A program made the translations under genes and the position numbers. 64,000 bases of DNA from an uncultured Myxococcales bacterium (GTDB lineage Bacteria > Myxococcota_A > UBA9042 > CAIXZC01). The stretch covers positions 124,001 through 188,000 of the forward strand of contig CAITUV010000008.1 of assembly GCA_903895725.1 (NCBI GenBank). The letters run 5' to 3'. This document shows positions 16,888 through 27,489 of this stretch, piece after piece. Below the pieces are notes generated by a model. That model was given only the letters and a program-made list of their open reading frames with translations, had not been told where the DNA came from and ran no database searches. How positions within the stretch are numbered: position 1 is the first letter of the stretch; every line of letters starts with the position of its first letter.

Positions 16888-19800
16888 AGCGTGGCGTGTT
16901 AGATTTCCCGCCCGGTGCTCTCCTAAGAGACCCCGGGAACCCCGACGACCTCGACATTCGGGTTGTATCCTCCAGCCCCGAGTGCGTGGTGGTGTCCGCT
17001 GAAGGCGGCTTGTTTCGCTATACCTGCAGCGAGACACTCTTGCATCGCTGGCTGCTGCCACCTCGCACTGCCGTGGCGATCCATCCAATACGGGAGCATC
17101 AGACCATCCGCACAGGGGTTGTTGTCGGCATCTGCGGCGATTGCGATTCCGCCGCAACCTGGACATATGAGGTCCGCACCGAGACTGGAGCCGAGGAGGT
17201 CCCGGAGCAACTCCTCCGAGTTCTCAAGGTCTCCCTGGACGACCCCGTTGAGCGCATGGAACTGAACGCTTGGCGCGGGCCTAGGAGGTTCTACGCTCGA
17301 CTCGCTTTGCTCGAACGGACCACGGTCTGGAAGCAGGACTCGGAGGGCATCCCCGCGTTTCTCGGGGCTCGCATCGAGCCGCTCTTTCACCAGTTCTACG
17401 CAGCTCGTCGCTGTTTGATGGACCGGGAGACTCGGTTTCTGCTCGCTGACGAAGTTGGCCTCGGTAAGACCATTGAGGCGGGGCTTGTGATCCAGTCGCT
17501 CATGGCATCGAAGCCCGACATGAGGGTGCTAGTTGTTGCCCCCGGAACCACGAGTCGCCAGTGGCTCTCCGAGCTGTATTGGCGGTTCGGGGGGCGCGTC
17601 TTCACTCACGTCGATTCGGTTCGGTATGAACCTCGCACTGGCGCACAAAAGGCCATGAAGGATCTACTTACGAGCGACCACCTAATCGTGACCACGTCCA
17701 TGCTGCGTTCTTACCCGAAGGCTCTGGCTGCCGTGACGGACCAGAACTGGGACCTGTTGGTTGTGGACGAGGGGCATCACCTTGTGAATTGGCCAGAGCT
17801 TGTTAATCCGCTTCGCCGTGTTTCGGAGACTGCCGCGGGTTGCCTTGTCCTGACGGCGACCCCAGGGCGCGGTGACGACAAGGGCCTCCTCGAGATGCTC
17901 AAACTGGTTGCGCCCGGCACATACGGTCACGTGACCGAAGCTGAGTTCGTCGATCGCCTCGGCCCGCAGCGAGACATCACAGAGAAGCTGCTCTATTCCG
18001 AGGAGTTGGTCGCCGCTCTCCTTGAGCGCGGCGAGATCGAGGAGGAGGATGCACGAGACCTCGCACGTCAATGGAACGGCCTGTTCCCCGACGACCCGGT
18101 TGTCGTCGAGAGATTGGCTAGAATGGGCGATGGCGACGGCGAGGCGGCCGAGGAGTTGGTGGCCCACATCCAGGAACATTACCGCGTCGACCGCCGTATC
18201 ATTCGTACGCGCCGCCGGACCCTAGCGGAATACGGGAGCCACTACGCCTCGCGCAAGCTGGAAGTCGTTGAGTACGAGCCGAGTCCCACCGAGGTAGCCG
18301 TCTCGGAGCAGGTCGAGGATCTGCTCGTTCGACCGGACGTCCCTGCGCCATGGAAGGCATACTGGTCTCGCCACGTGTGCACGACGCCCTTGCTTCTGGG
18401 GCACCTCGTCAGGACTCGCCTCGCCGCAATCTCCGAGACAAGCGCGGAGGGGCCCGCAATGGACCCATTGGCTGGCGACCTCGGACCTGAGGAGGAGGAA
18501 GTGGCGCTTGGAGACCTTCTATCCTCTGGCCCGACGTTTCCCGGCGAGTTGCGGTGGCTGGAGGAGACGCTGGCGCAGGTGGACCGCTGGCGCCAGGCTG
18601 AAGAGCATACCCCAATGCGATTCGTTGCGTTGCGCGTCTGGCTAGACCAAGCAATCGGCTGTGGTGGCCGGAAGACGCTAGTCTTCTCCCAGACTCGTCA
18701 GATGGTGGATGAACTCGCAGAGTATCTCCGCTCGTCTCTTGGCCAGAATGCCGTGGCCGTCATGACCCACAACCTCGAAGACGACGAGATCGCAGAGGTT
18801 GCTCGGCGGTTCGAGCGGCGCCCCGAATGCCTTGTCCTCTTGTCAGATGAGGTCGGAGCGGAGGGCCGGAACTTCCAGTTCGCCGATGCCGTAGTGCACC
18901 TGGACCAACCAACCATCGTCGCCCGCCTTGAGCAGCGAATCGGACGCCTCGACCGTATTGGGCGCCCCGAGGACAGGCCAGTTGTCTCAATGGCGCTCAT
19001 TGGACCCTTCGCGTTGGAGCGGGCGTTTCTGGAACTTAACCGTGACTTGTTTGGAGTATACGAGCGGTCGATCGGTGGACTGGAGTACCTTCTGCCCCGA
19101 TTCCAGCAAAGCATTCGGACTGCCGCCGCAGGTGGAGCGCAAACTCTCCGAGCGCTTGCCCAAGCTCTACGCCCGGAGTTGGTGACCGAGGAGCAGAGGG
19201 TAGATGAGGCATTCTCATTCTTCCTCGACACGACGCGTCCGGAACTTGAGCGCGCGAAGGAACTTGCCGACCTGGTAGGGGAGCGCACGGGAGATGAAGA
19301 CGAGAAGCTTGTTCGCGATTGGTGCAAGGAACTTCGCGTTGACCTCATTCCGCAAGAGGGCAACCGCGTGAAGGTCGAGGTGCGGGTAGAGCGCCTGGAC
19401 TCGCCCCTCCCGGCGCTCGGGCCACAGGATTGGGTCAAGGTGGGCACGTTCCTCCGAGGTTCGGCTCTTGATGTCGCTGCGGGTCAGTACTTCGCCCCCG
19501 GGCACGTCTTCGTCGACGCGCTTCTTCAGAGTGCGCAGAACATGCAAGACGCGCGCTCCGCTGCCTTCTTTCGTGATCTCGGCGCCCACGGCCGCGGGCG
19601 CACCTTCTGCGTGGTTGTGGGACGCCTCGGCCCGGACAAATCGGCCTTGGCCGGAGGCCTGCCTCCAGGACTGATGAGACGCGCAGAACACTACCTTCCG
19701 TTTGAATGGGTCAGGTCGGTGTTCGAGATTCAACCTGACGGCGAAGTCGCTCCTGTTCCCAACGGGCCGTTGCTGAACCAGTTGCTCAAGGACTTCCTCC

Positions 19801-20123
19801 CCTCTGACCGCAAGTGCCATCTCGACCATGTCTGGCAGGTGGTCGAGCGCTTCTCCGGGCTGTGGGTCGGCCTGCGGGCCGCCGTGGCAGAGGCCGGGCA
19901 GTTTGCATTGGCGGACAAGAAGGACGTGATCGAGGCTGCGGCCAATGAACTTGAGGAGGCATTGCGGTCCGAGTTCGCATACCTCCGGTCGCAGCAGGAC
20001 GGCCTGGGTGCTGACGACACGGCCCGAGCCCTGAGCGAGCGGGAGGCTCTCTTGGCTGCCGTCCGCTTCCCGTCGATCGTGACAGACGCCGTGGCTCTCG
20101 TCTTTGGCAGCGAGGGTCGCTGA
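16884..20123 (+). CDS. dpdE: DpdE, SNF2/HepA-like helicase
   Basis: Protein of 1079 aa. The start is ATG 16884 with GGCGGAGGCGGGG upstream; a longer frame lacks a good start. SNF2-family motifs: DEVGLGKTIEAGL (~188-200), VVDEGHH (~292-298), TATPGR, and in the second lobe VLLSDEVGAEGRNFQFAD (~650) and RIGRLDRIGR (~685). The C-terminal ~350 residues are specific to the RapA/HepA-like branch. It would translocate on double-stranded DNA using ATP. It opens the predicted restriction half of the Dpd system, and its stop overlaps the dpdF ATG region. Confidence 0.88.
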   Translation: MKRGVLDFPPGALLRDPGNPDDLDIRVVSSSPECVVVSAEGGLFRYTCSETLLHRWLLPPRTAVAIHPIREHQTIRTGVVVGICGDCDSAATWTYEVRTETGAEEVPEQLLRVLKVSLDDPVERMELNAWRGPRRFYARLALLERTTVWKQDSEGIPAFLGARIEPLFHQFYAARRCLMDRETRFLLADEVGLGKTIEAGLVIQSLMASKPDMRVLVVAPGTTSRQWLSELYWRFGGRVFTHVDSVRYEPRTGAQKAMKDLLTSDHLIVTTSMLRSYPKALAAVTDQNWDLLVVDEGHHLVNWPELVNPLRRVSETAAGCLVLTATPGRGDDKGLLEMLKLVAPGTYGHVTEAEFVDRLGPQRDITEKLLYSEELVAALLERGEIEEEDARDLARQWNGLFPDDPVVVERLARMGDGDGEAAEELVAHIQEHYRVDRRIIRTRRRTLAEYGSHYASRKLEVVEYEPSPTEVAVSEQVEDLLVRPDVPAPWKAYWSRHVCTTPLLLGHLVRTRLAAISETSAEGPAMDPLAGDLGPEEEEVALGDLLSSGPTFPGELRWLEETLAQVDRWRQAEEHTPMRFVALRVWLDQAIGCGGRKTLVFSQTRQMVDELAEYLRSSLGQNAVAVMTHNLEDDEIAEVARRFERRPECLVLLSDEVGAEGRNFQFADAVVHLDQPTIVARLEQRIGRLDRIGRPEDRPVVSMALIGPFALERAFLELNRDLFGVYERSIGGLEYLLPRFQQSIRTAAAGGAQTLRALAQALRPELVTEEQRVDEAFSFFLDTTRPELERAKELADLVGERTGDEDEKLVRDWCKELRVDLIPQEGNRVKVEVRVERLDSPLPALGPQDWVKVGTFLRGSALDVAAGQYFAPGHVFVDALLQSAQNMQDARSAAFFRDLGAHGRGRTFCVVVGRLGPDKSALAGGLPPGLMRRAEHYLPFEWVRSVFEIQPDGEVAPVPNGPLLNQLLKDFLPSDRKCHLDHVWQVVERFSGLWVGLRAAVAEAGQFALADKKDVIEAAANELEEALRSEFAYLRSQQDGLGADDTARALSEREALLAAVRFPSIVTDAVALVFGSEGR

Positions 20124-22660
20124 TGCTGGACCGTCTGTCCGTCGAAGAGGCTCTCAGAAGCGAGGACTGGGCGAGAAGTGCGATGATTCTCGACAAAGCA
20201 TCTCGTGCTGCCGAAGACCGTGGCGAGCGCTGGCGATTGCGCTCCATGGCTGATTGCGCCCATGTGCTCCAGCAGGGTGCGATGGGACGGGACGCTGCAG
20301 CCCAGATTCGCGAGATAGTCCGGCTTGCGGACGGGCATGTGCGCATCCCGGCTGGACGTGTGGCAGCGATTCCCCTCGAGTTTTTGACTGACTCCGCTCT
20401 TACAGCCTGCACAGATGCCTCGGGTACCGTATTGCTGGAGGTCTCTTCTATACATCCAGCAATGGAGGCTATTCCGGACCTTGACTGGGCCCTCCGCGTG
20501 GACCCTGCCCCAAGACGGACGGTGCGCTCGGAACCGGCAAGTTCGTTTCTTCGTCGACTGAGCCCGCACTCCCGGTTCGCCTCGGACGGTCAGAAGGCTG
20601 TCCTTCACGCCCTCATGATGATGCCTCCGGGGGCGACGCTTGTCGCGGCGTTGCCCACCGGGTGGGGCAAGAGTGCCCTCTTCCAGGTGGGAGCGCTCCA
20701 TTGGCGTGAGGCTGATCCCAAGGCCTGCGTGCTCGTCATCGTTCCGACCGTAGCTCTTGCACAAGACCACGTTCGGGCCGTTGCCTCCATGCCAGGGCTT
20801 ACCGGTTCGAGAGCTCTCGTGGGTGGCTTGCCAGCCACCCTGCGCCGCGAGACGCTTATGGCTTTTGCTGCAGGTGAAGTTCCAATACTTTTTGCGTCGC
20901 CGGAGATGGTTCTGGGTGCTGCACTGGAGACCGTTTGCGAGGCCGCCACAAGAGGTAGGCAGCGACACGATGGTGGTCATCTCGCATCTGTCGTCGTGGA
21001 CGAGGCGCACATCATTGCCTCGTGGGGCAGGCACTTCCGCCCGGATTTTCAGAGACTTCCAGGTTTTGTGCAGGAACTAAGGTCCCGCCAACCTGGTCTT
21101 CGTACGCTTCTCTTGTCCGCAACTTTGAATGCTGAAACGCGGCAACGGTTGATATTTGATTTCGCCGGCCCAGGACCGAGCGCGGATGTCGTCGTCGCCG
21201 AACCCCGCGACGAATTCGACTTCGCATGGAGTTACGTACCGGCGGGAGTCGATCGCACGAGTCTTGTACTTCAGGTCGCGGACGTGATACCCCGGCCGGC
21301 CATCATCTACACAACGACTGTGGAGGATGCGGACAGGCTGCATGCTCGCTTTGGCGAGCGCGGGTATCAGAGGCTGGCTCTGTTCACGGGTGACATCGTT
21401 GACCCGACAGAGCGGCAGCGAGTGGTCGACAGTTGGGCGCTTGGCGAGACCGACTTGGTGGTTGCGACGTCTGCCTTCGGTATGGGTGTGGACAAACCTA
21501 ACGTCAGGGCTATCGTTCATGCTTGTCTTCCTGAGAGTGCTGAACGCCTATATCAGGAAATTGGCCGTGGGGGCCGCGATGGCTACCAGGCGTTGTCTCT
21601 TTGCCTGTGGACGGACGGAGACGCTGCCACCTCTGCAAGTCTGGCCATCCACGGGTGGATGCGCCAAGAGACGTCCTTCCGTCGCTGGAAGGCTGTGTTA
21701 GCTGAAACAAGCCGCCGAGGCTACATCATCCCGGGACCGGGGGGCACGCAACGACTGAAAGTACCACTTGATGCGCGGCACGAGGGACTCGATCGAATCA
21801 CCGGTGGACTCAACCGCCAATGGAACGCAGCACTCCTGACTCTTCTTCAGCGATCCGGAGCTTTGCGTATTGTCTCCGAAGAGCATGCTGCCAACGGCGC
21901 AGAATTGTGGGTGGCCGAGATTCTTGAACCCGCCATACTCAGCGAGGGGTCGAGCCTCCAGAAGGCCCTGGCGCCGTTTCTGTCCCTCGGTCAAGCCGAA
22001 GTCGATACCGCTGGAAGGAGGGCGGCCGAGTTGGAGGGAGCACTTCGCAACCGAGAGGAAGGCTGTTTCCGAACCCGGCTCTTTGATATCGTGGATTCAT
22101 CCGGGGAGCCTTGGCCGTGCGGACGATGTGCGGTCTGTAGGGCGGCTGGCACCCCCCCTCACACGCGCCCCGAGCGCCATGCGTTCGAGGTCGCATGGCC
22201 TGACCACGCCTGGTCGCAGGCCGGCGCACTCCATGGCGGCTCCTGGGTTGTCAACTTGGAGGACTCTCCACTTCTGCCCTCCATTATGCGTTTGGTGGCA
22301 CTCCTGGCAGAAGTCGGAATCGAGCAGTTTGTGGCGACGGCCGACACCCTGGAGGCCATTGAGCAAGGCGTGTGCGCAACGCCCGCCAGGTTGGGATTCA
22401 CTCTGCTGTTGGGTGGCAACGTGCCTTTCTGTCGGTTGCCCACGGCTGTTCTCATCGGTCCTGGTCTCAACGAACCCGAGACCCTGAGGCGGCACTGCAT
22501 GGCCTTGCGCAGGAAGTTCGAGACGGAATGGCAAGAGGTTCCCCTGCTGTTCCTGTTCTCGCCGGCTAGTGAGGGTGCGGGCTCCGCTCTCCAGCAACAC
22601 CTGTCTTCACAGGCACCGATGTCTGAACTGGACCTTGTTCGTATGAGGAGCAGGAAATGA
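20123..22660 (+). CDS. dpdF: DpdF, RecQ-like helicase
   Basis: Protein of 845 aa starting at ATG 20123, overlapping the dpdE stop. RecQ-type superfamily 2 motifs: LPTGWGKSALFQ (~178-189), VVDEAHIIASWGRHFRPD (~291), LSATL, FGMGVDKPNVRAIVH and QEIGRGGRDGYQ (~476-488). A cysteine cluster CGRCAVC (~665) resembles the RecQ zinc site. It would unwind DNA with ATP. The 170 residues before the helicase core are unlike RecQ and probably specific to DpdF. Confidence 0.88.
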   Translation: MLDRLSVEEALRSEDWARSAMILDKASRAAEDRGERWRLRSMADCAHVLQQGAMGRDAAAQIREIVRLADGHVRIPAGRVAAIPLEFLTDSALTACTDASGTVLLEVSSIHPAMEAIPDLDWALRVDPAPRRTVRSEPASSFLRRLSPHSRFASDGQKAVLHALMMMPPGATLVAALPTGWGKSALFQVGALHWREADPKACVLVIVPTVALAQDHVRAVASMPGLTGSRALVGGLPATLRRETLMAFAAGEVPILFASPEMVLGAALETVCEAATRGRQRHDGGHLASVVVDEAHIIASWGRHFRPDFQRLPGFVQELRSRQPGLRTLLLSATLNAETRQRLIFDFAGPGPSADVVVAEPRDEFDFAWSYVPAGVDRTSLVLQVADVIPRPAIIYTTTVEDADRLHARFGERGYQRLALFTGDIVDPTERQRVVDSWALGETDLVVATSAFGMGVDKPNVRAIVHACLPESAERLYQEIGRGGRDGYQALSLCLWTDGDAATSASLAIHGWMRQETSFRRWKAVLAETSRRGYIIPGPGGTQRLKVPLDARHEGLDRITGGLNRQWNAALLTLLQRSGALRIVSEEHAANGAELWVAEILEPAILSEGSSLQKALAPFLSLGQAEVDTAGRRAAELEGALRNREEGCFRTRLFDIVDSSGEPWPCGRCAVCRAAGTPPHTRPERHAFEVAWPDHAWSQAGALHGGSWVVNLEDSPLLPSIMRLVALLAEVGIEQFVATADTLEAIEQGVCATPARLGFTLLLGGNVPFCRLPTAVLIGPGLNEPETLRRHCMALRRKFETEWQEVPLLFLFSPASEGAGSALQQHLSSQAPMSELDLVRMRSRK

Positions 22661-23571
22661 GTCTGCTATCGACACCGACCGGTCGTCCTGAACGTGTGTT
22701 TTCATTGGTTTCTCTGGTGCGAGTTCTTGGCGGCCGGGTTGCCTCTGGCGATGCCAAGGAGTGGATGGCTCCGCAGTTTCGCGCAGGAGGGGGCGGTACG
22801 CCGATGGAAGGCGACGGCAGTGGCAAGCCGGGCGATCGCGTCCGGGAAGTGTTTCGAGTGGCGCGTGACTTGGGGTTACTTGATGCCGAAAGGGACGAGT
22901 GGGTGGGCACGTGCGAACTGCCGGCGACGCGGAGAGAGTTCGCTAGACGAGTCCACGCTCACCTGTGCGGGCTTCCGGCAGAGCATCCCGATTCAGTGCT
23001 TTTCCGGGCATACGCCTGGTGCGCTGTTTGCATTGAGAAACACGGCATTGCCCAATTGGTTCAGATGAGCTCCGGGGACTTGGCCAGCGAAATCGCAGCG
23101 GGTCTTGGGAGGAGGAGCGAAGACAACGACGAGAAGTCGTTCAACACGACGAAACTGTCGGCCTGGAAGGATTGGATGGCATACTTGGGCCTGGGCTGGA
23201 ACGACCTCCCGAAGGTCTCCGCCTTCTTGCCAGACCCTTCTAGGCGGATGGAGGAGGAACTCTCGAAGTTCCTTCCAGAGGACTCGCTTGTGGACGGGCA
23301 GTCCTTTCTGGCAGCCGTGGCAAAGAACTTCCCCTATCTCGACGGCGGTTCATTTTTTCAGGAAGCATGTGAAAGGGGCCGAGCCCGGCCCCCGGCCGGC
23401 CAACTCTCGCGCATCTTGAGCCAGACTGTTCGCTCCCTTGAGGATAGCGGGGTCCTGGGTTTCCAGATGGAAGGCGACTCCAAGACGGGGATCCAGCTCT
23501 TCCCCGACCCACTGAGTTCCATGAACGTGTTTAGCCATGCTCGCCGACTCAAGGGTGACCTCCATGTTTGA
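22657..23571 (+). CDS. dpdG: DpdG, Dpd system protein of unknown function
   Basis: Protein of 304 aa, start ATG 22657, overlapping the dpdF stop (ATGA). No catalytic motif is visible. It is mostly helical, with LLDAERDEW and RILSQTVRSLEDSGVLGF, which resembles a winged-helix surface, so DNA binding or a scaffold role is possible. The name is assigned by gene order (E-F-G-H-I-J-K). Confidence 0.65.
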   Translation: MSLLSTPTGRPERVFSLVSLVRVLGGRVASGDAKEWMAPQFRAGGGGTPMEGDGSGKPGDRVREVFRVARDLGLLDAERDEWVGTCELPATRREFARRVHAHLCGLPAEHPDSVLFRAYAWCAVCIEKHGIAQLVQMSSGDLASEIAAGLGRRSEDNDEKSFNTTKLSAWKDWMAYLGLGWNDLPKVSAFLPDPSRRMEEELSKFLPEDSLVDGQSFLAAVAKNFPYLDGGSFFQEACERGRARPPAGQLSRILSQTVRSLEDSGVLGFQMEGDSKTGIQLFPDPLSSMNVFSHARRLKGDLHV

Positions 23572-26500
23572 GCGCTATGCATGCTGGGATGCGATTGATG
23601 CCACCAAGATCCTCCGGCCCTTGGCCCTGGAAGGCAACGAAGCCGTCTTCAGGGCAACCCATTCCCCCATTTCCGGCCTGGTAGTCACGGGGAGCGAGGC
23701 CCATTCTGTGCCGCGTTCTTCAGAGGAAGGCCTACTCGAGTCGCTATCATCCTCCGGTCGACGCCACGCGATGTGCGTGGTCGAGGGAGAAGCCGGCTCG
23801 GGCAAATCGCATCTGATCAGGTGGCTTAAGGTCTACTGGCGATCTGCGAGCGACCTGCCAGTGCTCATCGAGCGTGCCGACGGGACCCTGGACGGTACGC
23901 TTCGTCAACTAAACTCCAAACTCTCAGCGTACGCCGGAACAAGCCTGGAATCCATAGTCCCTAGGAACAAACTCACCGACCAGGGCCAATGGGCCTCGCT
24001 CCTACTTCAACTCAGCAACCTGTGTCGTTCAGGTACGCTGTCGGAACCCTTGCCGGATGAGGAATGGTGCGACAAGCACGGCCTGGCAGACATGCTACAG
24101 GCCGACTCGGTGCGATCCATGTGGAAGGCGCCCGAGCGCGTCTTGGACGTGTTGACCAAGGGCACGGATCGGGATTCCAGAGTGGCGCGGTTCACCGCCG
24201 CCGACGTCTGCGAACTCAGGCAACCGTTGGCTGGGCTCAAGGGAAGGAACGTTGGTCCAGGGGCAATCAGGTTGGCCTACCTTCTACGAGGCGAAGCTCA
24301 AGCTGTTGCCTCAGCGCTCGGGAGTTGTCCTCCTGGTGCGGACGAGCCCGACCTTTCCACCGTGGCCCCCAACACCAGCAAGTTCTTGGCTGCCCTCAAT
24401 TCTAGGTTGAGCCTTGCGATCCAGTCAGCCATGGGCATTAGTGGCGCTGCGCTCCAGAAGATCTTTCGCGACTTGAGACGCGTACTCAAGAAGAGAGCCC
24501 GACGGTTAGTCCTACTTCTTGAGGATCTCACTGGGGCTCAGGGTGTGGATCAGGAACTTCTATACCTGCTGCAGGAGAGCTCGACCACTCAGGAGGATTT
24601 CTGTGACATGGTGAGCGTAGTCGGCCTTACGCCGGCGTATTTCCGCCAGTATGTGGCGCCGCAGGCCAACGTCGTCCAGCGCATTACCCACCATGTCCGC
24701 TTTGGCCGCTCCGATGGCTCCTTTCAGGCCGTGTCCGCCATTGAGAACCCTTCGGAACAGGTGGCATTCGCCGCCCGCTACTTGCGAACTGTTCGTGCAG
24801 GAATGGCGGAAGTGGACCAGGCAGCGCAGGACAACACTGACATCGTCAATAAGTGTGCCAAGTGTCTGCATCGGAAAGAGTGTCACGAATCTTTTGGCCA
24901 CGTAGACGGAATCGGACTCTACCCCCTCACCGAGAAGGCCATAGGCCGGATGTTCTCATCGCTGAGGCACCCACAGGGGACGATGTTCCTTCAGACTCCG
25001 AGGGCGCTAATTCAGTCGGTCCTTGCCCCATCCCTCTCTGCCGTATCTGCCATTGCCGCCGGCGTTTTCCCGGTGCCAACGATAGAAACCGAGTACCATC
25101 CATTGTCGGCACGGGAAGTGCGAGGTCTGGCCCGTGAGCACATAGAGAGGGCACCGGAGGAGCATCGAGAGCGACTGCGAACAACAGTTGCATGGTGGGG
25201 GGACGGCGGAATCCCAACGGCCGGTGATGAAGAGGGCGAATGGGCAGGGGTCCCGCAGGGCGTCTTTCGCTCCTGGGGACTTCCTATGCCTGCGAGCAGC
25301 GTCTCTCCGGCGACATTCCCACCTCGGAGAACCAGTGTCTCCCCGGAGGGGGCCGAAGAGCCTCTATCAACCAAGCCGTCTCAAGCCGAGTCCGAACCGG
25401 GTGAGGGCAAGCCGTCCACGACGTCGGCGGAAGGGAAGAAGGCCCCCTCCACGTCTGGGAAGAGCACGCCCAGGGCCAAGCTCGACAAGCAGTTCGAGCG
25501 CCTCGCCAACTGGCTTCGCTCGAAGAGGATAGATGACGACGGCTTCTGGTGGGCGCGCGCCGAGGCCGTGATCCGGCAGATCAACTGGAAGGCGGAAGAC
25601 ATCCCTTACTACTTCGCCGGCGAGGCATTGGGAGAAGTCCGACTTCAAGGTTCTGGAAGGACAGACTACCGCAACATAGTGATTCCCTGCACCAAATGGG
25701 CAGCTAGAGGCCTGGAATGGCATGCTCGCCTCGATGCTGGAGAGTTGGCACCAGGGGAGAGGGATTTCGCCACTCAAGCAGTGGCCGTGTTTGCGCAGAA
25801 CGTCCGCAACGTTGTTCGAACCTGGGTCTTGGCACGCGTCCCAGAGGTGCAACCGGGGTCTGCATGGCACTTCGAAGCAACCGTCGCTCAGGTTCTGCTT
25901 GCACGGGCATGGCTCCGGGGCGAAACAAGGCCGGGTGCGCCCATGGTAGAGCAATGGAAAGCAATACTCTCCGACGATTCTCCGGGAGGGGCCGCTCGGC
26001 GCCCCGGGGCGGTGGCTTGGGGAAATGCCGTGGATGATCTGGCCGGTGACTCGCAACTGCACAAGCGCCTCCGGAGCCTTGCAGAGTGCGGTGAGCCCAT
26101 TGCGGATGTGGCACTCGCTGCCTCGGCCATCCGAATGCTGGTGAAGGAAGGCCGGTTGCTGCCGTTCCCGGAGAAGCCTCCAGAGCAGCCAATCAAGACC
26201 AAATGGCTCAGCGGACTGGCAACCTCGGCAGGCCGTACACGCCGGGCACTGGCAGAGCTTCCCGCAAGGGAAGTCGGTCGTTTGCGGGAGCGTTCGATCC
26301 GAATTCTAGACACGGTGGGGGAAACGGGCTTCGCTTTGTACCTCGAACGTGCCGCCAACGCGTTCAGCAAGGTCCGTGAGGACTTGCCGAATCAAGTTCC
26401 GAGCGATTTGGCAGCTTGGTTCAAGCAGTTCGAGTCACAGAAGGCGCTGCTGAAACCAGGGCCCGGTTCCACGCACGACCGCCTCCACGATTTCCTGGAA

Positions 26501-26755
26501 GCACGTTCTTGGGAGTCGCTGCTGCCAGACAGTCCCATCTCTGTACTTCTGGACCTCGCCATTCAGGCACCTGCTGAACCACTTGAGAGCACCTTCGGGT
26601 TGATCAATGCCACAAGTACTCTAGTCGATGCGCTAGTTGCCTACCTGTCTCAGCATGAGGCCTCCACGGCGAATCTTAAGGACGCCGCCACCGTGGTTGC
26701 GTTCGGTCGTCGCATCGCGGAGAAGGCAGCAGAACTGAAGGAGATAGTCTCATGA
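23564..26755 (+). CDS. dpdH: DpdH, large P-loop ATPase
   Basis: Protein of 1063 aa. Start ATG 23564 overlaps the dpdG stop; ATG 23537 is an alternative with no ribosome site. Walker A GEAGSGKSH lies at ~75-83 and a Walker B-like strand LVLLLEDLTG near ~310. A cysteine cluster CAKCLHRKEC (~430) may bind zinc. A Pro/Ser/Lys-rich linker (~590-640) separates a helical C-terminal half. The protein resembles the very large STAND/AAA-type ATPases that serve as switch components in defence systems. It is assigned to DpdH by size, P-loop and order. Confidence 0.72.
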   Translation: MFERYACWDAIDATKILRPLALEGNEAVFRATHSPISGLVVTGSEAHSVPRSSEEGLLESLSSSGRRHAMCVVEGEAGSGKSHLIRWLKVYWRSASDLPVLIERADGTLDGTLRQLNSKLSAYAGTSLESIVPRNKLTDQGQWASLLLQLSNLCRSGTLSEPLPDEEWCDKHGLADMLQADSVRSMWKAPERVLDVLTKGTDRDSRVARFTAADVCELRQPLAGLKGRNVGPGAIRLAYLLRGEAQAVASALGSCPPGADEPDLSTVAPNTSKFLAALNSRLSLAIQSAMGISGAALQKIFRDLRRVLKKRARRLVLLLEDLTGAQGVDQELLYLLQESSTTQEDFCDMVSVVGLTPAYFRQYVAPQANVVQRITHHVRFGRSDGSFQAVSAIENPSEQVAFAARYLRTVRAGMAEVDQAAQDNTDIVNKCAKCLHRKECHESFGHVDGIGLYPLTEKAIGRMFSSLRHPQGTMFLQTPRALIQSVLAPSLSAVSAIAAGVFPVPTIETEYHPLSAREVRGLAREHIERAPEEHRERLRTTVAWWGDGGIPTAGDEEGEWAGVPQGVFRSWGLPMPASSVSPATFPPRRTSVSPEGAEEPLSTKPSQAESEPGEGKPSTTSAEGKKAPSTSGKSTPRAKLDKQFERLANWLRSKRIDDDGFWWARAEAVIRQINWKAEDIPYYFAGEALGEVRLQGSGRTDYRNIVIPCTKWAARGLEWHARLDAGELAPGERDFATQAVAVFAQNVRNVVRTWVLARVPEVQPGSAWHFEATVAQVLLARAWLRGETRPGAPMVEQWKAILSDDSPGGAARRPGAVAWGNAVDDLAGDSQLHKRLRSLAECGEPIADVALAASAIRMLVKEGRLLPFPEKPPEQPIKTKWLSGLATSAGRTRRALAELPAREVGRLRERSIRILDTVGETGFALYLERAANAFSKVREDLPNQVPSDLAAWFKQFESQKALLKPGPGSTHDRLHDFLEARSWESLLPDSPISVLLDLAIQAPAEPLESTFGLINATSTLVDALVAYLSQHEASTANLKDAATVVAFGRRIAEKAAELKEIVS

Positions 26756-27465
26756 GTCAAACTGGTCTGCACGGCACCGGCCTTCAACGACTGGAGCAAC
26801 TAGTTCCACAATGCAAGGCCATTCGGGAAGGTGCCGAGTATGGCGCCGCACTGTCTCAGGCCACGAACGAGGTGGCGAAGGCGGCGACGATACCTGCCCG
26901 GCTTGAAAATCTGGAACCGGCGATTCGTGCGCTGCGGGGGACGTCCCACATGACGTCGCGAGACACTGTCCTTGAATTGGACAAACTGGAGGCAGCCGGG
27001 CATGCCCTTGAGCGGTGTGTCAATACCGACGCTCTAGCCGAAGCGCGCTTCTCGGTAAAGGACATCAACGATGCCCTACACCGCCTGGAGTTGCAGGTGT
27101 CGAGGGCCTGGACCGCTAGAGTTCAGGCTGAGTTCGCCCCGCTGCAGCGTCTGGGCAAGGTACTGGCGGGTATCCCGGACACGAAGCCGACAGGGCTCGA
27201 CATCTTGAAATGGTCAGGCGACTCTCTCGCCGGGGTCGACGACAGCGTCCCTACCGCCACCGCGGTCGCTAGCTTCGAAGAGACACGAAAGAAGATACCG
27301 GTTCGACTTAAGTCTTTGGGGAAACTGGGGGTCGACGCGACAGTCCGGTCATTCCTCCAGGCCGTTGCAAATGGGCAGGCCACTCTTGAGGATGTGGCGC
27401 CGCAAGTGCTGGAGTGGCTCCGATCGAGGAGCGCTCTGTCGCGCTTCCGAGTTGAGTTGCATTAG
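26752..27465 (+). CDS. dpdI: DpdI, Dpd system protein of unknown function
   Basis: Protein of 237 aa starting at an ATGA overlap with dpdH. It is almost entirely helical and coiled-coil-like (LNDALH-type heptads around residues 85-130) with no cysteines in likely metal sites and no nucleotide motif. It probably bridges DpdH and DpdJ, a guess from coupling and position only. Confidence 0.6.
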   Translation: MSQTGLHGTGLQRLEQLVPQCKAIREGAEYGAALSQATNEVAKAATIPARLENLEPAIRALRGTSHMTSRDTVLELDKLEAAGHALERCVNTDALAEARFSVKDINDALHRLELQVSRAWTARVQAEFAPLQRLGKVLAGIPDTKPTGLDILKWSGDSLAGVDDSVPTATAVASFEETRKKIPVRLKSLGKLGVDATVRSFLQAVANGQATLEDVAPQVLEWLRSRSALSRFRVELH

Positions 27466-27489
27466 AGAGCGCTTAGGAACGGAGGTTAC